Shown piece after piece: positions 7,787-10,041 of a DNA stretch of 10,041 nt. The notes beneath the pieces are model-generated. The model was given only the letters and a program-made list of their open reading frames with translations, was not told where the DNA came from and did not search any database. Source of the DNA: a candidate division TA06 bacterium (lineage in GTDB: Bacteria; Ratteibacteria; UBA8468; MWAK01); assembly GCA_022704925.1 (NCBI GenBank), contig JAKJFK010000046.1:1-10041 (forward strand), in the 5' to 3' direction. Every line of letters starts with the position of its first letter. Positions within the stretch are counted from its first letter, which is position 1. The translations under genes were made by a program, and so were the position numbers.

Positions 7787-9012
7787 TATTTTGCCTCCGG
7801 TTGCGGGGTTGGCTTGCCGTCGATATCGTTCAGATCGTTGGTAATAAACAGCTGGCTGATGGCGATCCAGTAACGGTAATAGGGGGGCGCTTCCGAGAGG
7901 CCGCCGCCGCCGGCCTGGACGGCGGTCACGGTAAGTTCCCGGGCCGGCTTGTTAATCCGCAGGGCCGGTGCCACTACCCAGGGCAGCCGGCCGCCGAAAC
8001 GATAGGCGGTCTCGACCTCTTCCTCGCCGAGGCGGAAGCGCAGGATGTTGTCGAAATCACGGTTGCGGTAGAAAGGTGTTTCAAACGCGATCTTATACGT
8101 TCCGGCCGGCAGCGGTTTTTCGAATTTCAGCGTCATCGAGGCCGGCACGCCCGGATGCTCGCAGACGGCGATGACTCCGTAAGGAATGTCGGCCGTTTCG
8201 TACCGGTGGCGCGGAAAGGCGTCCTTGAGGATCCAGCCCCGCCGGAAGGGTTGCATGCCTTCCGAATAGTCGAGGTCGAAGGCGTCCGGCGAGAAGCGCA
8301 GCTGGACGGGTGTTTTCGGTTTCGCAACCGCTTCCGGTTCCGTTACCTGGTAATCGGCCGGCCGTGGGACCACGCTTACCCCGGCACTCCGGGTGAACTT
8401 CGGCGTAAGCAGGTCCAGCACCTCTACGCCGGGCGAGACGAATTCCAGTTCGGCCCGGGGAACCTTGTCCACCAGGACCCCCCTGATTTCCTTGATCCGG
8501 CTGGTCAAACGGATGCGCAGCCGCTGCTCCCTGTACAGTGTCAGCAGTTCCCGGTACTCGCCGGCGCTGGCCGGGAAGGAGAGCAGCAGGGGCGTTTCGG
8601 CGGTGATGAGAAGCGGGAACTCCACCCGGCCGGTCTCCGGCCGGTAACGGATGGAGAGAAGCGTCAAGCCGCCGATCTGCTTGACGCCAAGTTGTTCCGA
8701 AATCTCCCTGGGCATGAAAAGGAAGCGGACCGGCCGCTGATCGGCGAAGGCGCCGGAAGCCGGTTTGCCTTTTCGGGTAACCCCGCCCAGGTACTCGACC
8801 AGGAACTGCTCACCCCAGTAGTAGGCCAGGCCCGGATGGCGCAGGTCCACCAGCTCCGGGTTTTCCAGCGTCTTCTTCAGGTTCGCCTGGTAATCGCCGC
8901 GCAGGCCGATCTCCTCGGCCGCGGCCCGGAGCCGGACCGGGACGGCGGCCCCCAGGGTCAGGCTGATTAGAAAGGCGGCCAGTCCGCATGCGATACGTTT
9001 GCGCGTCTTCAC
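7786..9012 (-). CDS. secreted protein of unknown function, operon partner
   Basis: This encodes 408 aa, starting at GTG 9012 with GAGGTG (9017-9022) four bases upstream. Residues 1-32 form a signal peptide (basic MKTRKR, hydrophobic core about 8-22, small residues to about 32). I recognise no family. Residues 35-215 include a region of short beta strands (FLFMPREISEQLG, LTLLSIRYRPETG, FPLLITAETPLLLSFP). The C-terminal part (about 240-393) reads like a jelly-roll or carbohydrate-binding-like sandwich: MTLKFEKPLPAGTYKIAFET, RFRLGEEEVETAYRFGG and a last strand YWIAISQLFIT. No lipobox and no clear catalytic residues are seen. The stop codon shares one base with the start of the 1027-aa gene, so the two are translationally coupled, and a joint extracytoplasmic task is likely. 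Its own promoter and a structured leader lie upstream. Confidence 0.88.
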   Translation of the reverse strand: MKTRKRIACGLAAFLISLTLGAAVPVRLRAAAEEIGLRGDYQANLKKTLENPELVDLRHPGLAYYWGEQFLVEYLGGVTRKGKPASGAFADQRPVRFLFMPREISEQLGVKQIGGLTLLSIRYRPETGRVEFPLLITAETPLLLSFPASAGEYRELLTLYREQRLRIRLTSRIKEIRGVLVDKVPRAELEFVSPGVEVLDLLTPKFTRSAGVSVVPRPADYQVTEPEAVAKPKTPVQLRFSPDAFDLDYSEGMQPFRRGWILKDAFPRHRYETADIPYGVIAVCEHPGVPASMTLKFEKPLPAGTYKIAFETPFYRNRDFDNILRFRLGEEEVETAYRFGGRLPWVVAPALRINKPARELTVTAVQAGGGGLSEAPPYYRYWIAISQLFITNDLNDIDGKPTPQPEAK

Positions 9013-9016
9013 TTTT

Positions 9017-9116
9017 CACCTCGCTGATCTGTTAACGGTCAGGGTGGGACGGAATTTGAGCAACCATGCTCCTCCGACGAACACCGGTTCGTGGGTGAAA
9101 GAAGATAACGGCGATA
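9017..9116 (-). promoter_or_regulatory. structured mRNA leader with possible 11-codon ORF
   Basis: From the predicted start near 9117 to GTG 9012 the leader is about 105 nt. It holds two perfect small hairpins: ACGAAC/GTTCGT with a four-base loop (9077-9092) and GAGCA/TGCTC with a four-base loop (9058-9071). An ATG at 9067-9065, three bases after GGAGG (9075-9071), opens an 11-codon ORF (MVAQIPSHPDR, stop TAA at 9034-9032) ending 20 nt before the main gene's GAGGTG. The Shine-Dalgarno spacing of this mini-ORF is short, and the second hairpin would cover its start. It does not match any riboswitch I know. Confidence 0.4.
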
Positions 9117-9123
9117 CCTTTGG

Positions 9124-9153
9124 ATAATAACATCAGGACTGGCCGCCTGTCAA
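9124..9153 (-). promoter_or_regulatory. sigma-70-like promoter of the secreted-protein operon
   Basis: On the minus strand a perfect TTGACA (9153-9148) is followed after 18 bp by TATTAT (9129-9124), five of six matches to the -10 consensus, preceded by TG one base upstream (extended -10). The start would be near 9117, giving a leader of about 105 nt. This contrasts with the two leaderless-type promoters of the plus-strand genes. Confidence 0.75.
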
Positions 9154-9235
9154 ATTACGGGAGCGGCCGGGCGGTTGCTCGAGGAGAAGAAATTGATAAG
9201 CGGGAATGGATCAGGCAGGGCAGCCGGGAACCGGG

Positions 9236-9259
9236 AAAAATTGGCGCTTCCGCCAACTT
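9236..9259 (-). terminator. intrinsic terminator-like hairpin
   Basis: On the minus strand TTGGCG-GAAG-CGCCAA (9256-9241), extendable by A-T and G-U pairs to about nine, is followed directly by five T residues (9240-9236). This is a short but well-formed Rho-independent terminator shape. The nearest minus-strand gene upstream is the tRNA about 440 nt away, so it may end the tRNA/mfd transcript and insulate the operon promoter at 9124-9153. The 9154-9235 stretch between them shows nothing recognisable. Confidence 0.55.
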
Positions 9260-9347
9260 GAAAATCGAGAATCGAGAATGGACCTAATCGAAAATCACCG
9301 GCCTTAACCAGACCTTATCAATTTTCGACTTTCGACTTTCGATTCTC
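9259..9347. repeat. degenerate heptamer repeats in inverted arrangement
   Basis: The left arm (about 9259-9279) contains ATCGAGA twice in a row. The right arm (about 9318-9347) contains TTTCGAC twice, then TTTCGATTCTC. GAGAATCGA (9267-9275) is the exact complement of TCGATTCTC (9339-9347), and a third related TCGAAAATC lies between them (9288-9296). The whole is an AT-rich imperfect palindrome of seven-base units in an otherwise GC-rich region. No protein is encoded. Confidence 0.6.
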
Positions 9348-9349
9348 TA

Positions 9350-9375
9350 CTGAGATTTATCCAGGCAAATCTCAG
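9350..9375. repeat. perfect 9-bp stem hairpin
   Basis: CTGAGATTT (9350-9358) and AAATCTCAG (9367-9375) are exact complements separated by ATCCAGGC. Neither strand has a T-run after it, so it is not a standard terminator. It sits exactly between the heptamer repeats and the first 69-base repeat copy, whose first two bases it overlaps. Confidence 0.6.
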
Positions 9376-9442
9376 TGGAGCAGAAAGAAGTTGGCGCCTC
9401 CGCCCGCCATAATTGTGGCGAGGCTACGGTCGGCCACCCGGC
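9374..9442. repeat. 69-base repeat, copy 1
   Basis: It aligns without gaps to 9564-9632, with 60 of 69 bases identical by hand count. It begins with a degenerate version of the tRNA-Ala 3' end (AGTGGAGCAG), continues through TTGGCGCCTCCGCC, then an imperfect palindrome centred on AATT (about 9403-9423), and ends with GGTCGGCCACCCGGC. The spacer after it (9443-9543) contains GGGCGG facing CCGCCC (around 9480-9505), but no gene. Confidence 0.75.
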
Positions 9443-9543
9443 TGACGGCTCTGAAAGGGCGGGTTTTTCAGGCGGGGTCCGGGCGGTTCACTATCTCGCC
9501 GCCCCTGCCAGGCGAATGCTTCTTATCCGTCGCATTGGCAGTT

Positions 9544-9583
9544 ATCAACTCCCTTTGTCAGGAAGTGGAGCAGGAGGGAGTTG
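9544..9583. repeat. 40-bp perfect direct repeat, tRNA-distal copy
   Basis: It is identical to 9677-9716. The second half is a copy of the last 18 nt of the tRNA-Ala gene; the first half copies its downstream flank. It contains CAACTCCCT (9546-9554) facing AGGGAGTTG (9575-9583). Direct repeats that include a tRNA 3' end are the usual product of tRNA-targeted integration or of partial tRNA duplication. No integrase or cargo lies between the two copies. Confidence 0.85.
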
Positions 9584-9632
9584 GCGCCTCCGCCCGCCGG
9601 AATTCCGGCGGGGCTCCGGTCGGCCACCCGGC
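9564..9632. repeat. 69-base repeat, copy 2
   Basis: This is the second copy of the block at 9374-9442. Its central palindrome (9593-9612) is perfect over 20 bp, and the sequence differences from copy 1 mostly keep the arms complementary. Its first 20 bases coincide with the tRNA 3'-end copy of the 40-bp repeat. Just after it, ACGAAA (9634-9639) faces TTTCGT (9659-9664). Confidence 0.75.
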
Positions 9633-9676
9633 CACGAAACGCTCCCTGATCGGTCGCCTTTCGTAAACGGCCTCCC

Positions 9677-9716
9677 ATCAACTCCCTTTGTCAGGAAGTG
9701 GAGCAGGAGGGAGTTG
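9677..9716. repeat. 40-bp perfect direct repeat, tRNA-proximal copy
   Basis: It is identical to 9544-9583. It spans the final 18 nt of tRNA-Ala (9699-9716 on the minus strand: discriminator, acceptor 3' strand, T-stem 3' strand and part of the T-loop) plus 22 bp of downstream flank. Its inverted arms extend to ten base pairs: TCAACTCCCT (9678-9687) and AGGGAGTTGA (9708-9717). Confidence 0.85.
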
Positions 9717-9770
9717 AACCCTCGGTCTCTGGAGTGCGATTCCAGTGTTTTCCCACTAAACTACTGCCCC
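9699..9770 (-). tRNA. tRNA-Ala (anticodon CGC)
   Basis: This is a 72-nt cloverleaf. The acceptor GGGGCAG/CTGCTCC contains the G3:U70 wobble that marks alanine tRNAs. The D-arm is GTTT/AAAC with a short seven-base loop, the anticodon stem CTGGA/TCCAG, the loop ATCGCAC with CGC at 9738-9736, a five-base variable loop, the T-arm GAGGG/CCCTC with loop TTCAACT, and discriminator A. CCA is not encoded. It reads GCG codons, which suits a GC-rich genome. The D-arm differs from the usual bacterial alanine form with a longer loop. The gene starts 18 bp after the mfd stop codon, and its promoter lies in the end of mfd. Confidence 0.93.
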
Positions 9771-9787
9771 ATTCAACGATCTTCAAT

Positions 9788-9816
9788 ATTATACCAGAGG
9801 CGGCCGGTTATGGTAA
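9788..9816 (-). promoter_or_regulatory. promoter of tRNA-Ala inside the mfd 3' end
   Basis: On the minus strand TTACCA (9816-9811, four of six) is followed after 17 bp by a perfect TATAAT (9793-9788). Transcription would start near 9781, about eleven bases before the mature tRNA 5' end. The TATAAT contains the mfd stop codon TAA (9791-9789), and the -35 box lies within mfd codons. Confidence 0.7.
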
Positions 9817-10041
9817 AGGGAGCGCAGGAGCTTGCGGGTCTCCTCCGGCACCGGCCCGAAACGGTCGGCCAGTTCCCGGGCCAGCCGGTCGGCGTCCTCG
9901 GAGAGGCCGAAGAGGCGCCGGTAGATGGAGAGGCGCACCAGCTCCGAGGGAATGTAGTCGGCCGGGATGATGCCGGAGACCGGCCCGTCCGGTTCGGCCG
10001 GTCCGGCCGCCTGGCCGGTCAATTCGGCCACCGCCTCCCGG
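9789..10041 (-). CDS. mfd: transcription-repair coupling factor Mfd, C-terminal fragment at window edge
   Basis: Only the last 83 codons are in the window; the gene continues past position 10041. The visible protein shows the Mfd end-region pattern: EAVAELTG (end of the translocase module), an acidic/proline linker, then DYIPSELVRLSIYRRLFGLSE and ELADRFGPVPEETRKLL in the C-terminal TRCF domain. Mfd is the ATP-driven translocase that removes stalled RNA polymerase and recruits UvrA. In typical Mfd proteins about 80 or more residues follow the DRFGPLP motif plus one helix. Here the protein stops ten residues after that helix (SLYHNRPPLV), so the C-terminal domain looks truncated. The GTG at 10031 is not the real start. 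Confidence 0.88.
   Translation of the reverse strand, partial: REAVAELTGQAAGPAEPDGPVSGIIPADYIPSELVRLSIYRRLFGLSEDADRLARELADRFGPVPEETRKLLRSLYHNRPPLV

Noticed and set aside
7801-8970. 389-codon open frame on the plus strand
   Set aside because: Antisense to the 408-aa secreted protein, which has a signal peptide, a Shine-Dalgarno site and a promoter.
9391-9666. 91-codon open frame on the plus strand in the intergenic repeat region
   Set aside because: It runs through the 69-base and 40-bp repeats and hairpins, has no Shine-Dalgarno site, and its two repeat copies show base changes that keep pairing rather than protein sequence.
9374-9716. CRISPR array
   Set aside because: Only two or three repeat copies of unequal length and spacing are present, tied to a tRNA end, with no cas genes in the window.
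9544-9716. att sites of an intact integrated element
   Set aside because: Only 133 bp separate the perfect repeats, with no integrase or cargo; at most it is a scar or an empty site.

Overview
The window is GC-rich (roughly 60% or more by eye), densely coding bacterial DNA. Visible markers are a bacterial tRNA-Ala(CGC), the end of the transcription-repair coupling factor Mfd, sigma-70-type promoters, a CNNM/CorC-type membrane protein, secreted proteins with Sec signal peptides, and a large exported protein with carbohydrate-binding-like modules. I cannot name the lineage. The many orphan proteins and the style of the exported protein would suit an uncultured, polysaccharide-using candidate phylum, but that is inference.

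Layout. Positions 169-4647 (plus strand) hold four genes in two apparent transcription units. The first is a small secreted protein with a weak resemblance to DUF4139 N-termini, followed by an amidohydrolase-2-type metal-dependent hydrolase. The second is a CNNM/CorC (DUF21-CBS-CBS-CorC_HlyC) protein whose end overlaps an unrecognised polytopic membrane protein by 14 bases. Both units start at sigma-70-like promoters whose -10 box lies only 11-12 nt from the start codon, with no Shine-Dalgarno sequence, so their mRNAs look leaderless or nearly so.

Positions 4703-9012 (minus strand, convergent with the above) hold a two-gene operon. A 408-aa secreted orphan is coupled through a TAATG stop/start to a 1027-aa exported protein with an N-terminal CBM-like jelly-roll, a (beta/alpha)8-barrel-like core and a C-terminal CBM9-like domain. 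This operon has its own TTGACA/TATTAT promoter, a leader of about 105 nt with two hairpins and a possible 11-codon ORF, and clear Shine-Dalgarno sites. The pair plausibly binds or remodels a carbohydrate outside the cytoplasm.

Positions 9154-9698 contain no convincing gene but much structure: a minus-strand terminator-like hairpin, degenerate heptamer repeats, a perfect hairpin, a duplicated 69-base block, and a duplicated 40-bp segment that includes the last 18 nt of the tRNA gene.

Positions 9699-10041 (minus strand) hold tRNA-Ala(CGC) and, immediately upstream of it, the 3' end of mfd. The Mfd protein appears to lack roughly its last 80 residues and stops inside the promoter of the tRNA. 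Together with the duplicated tRNA 3' ends, this makes the mfd/tRNA junction look like the scar of past recombination or integration. It is the most interesting part of the window.
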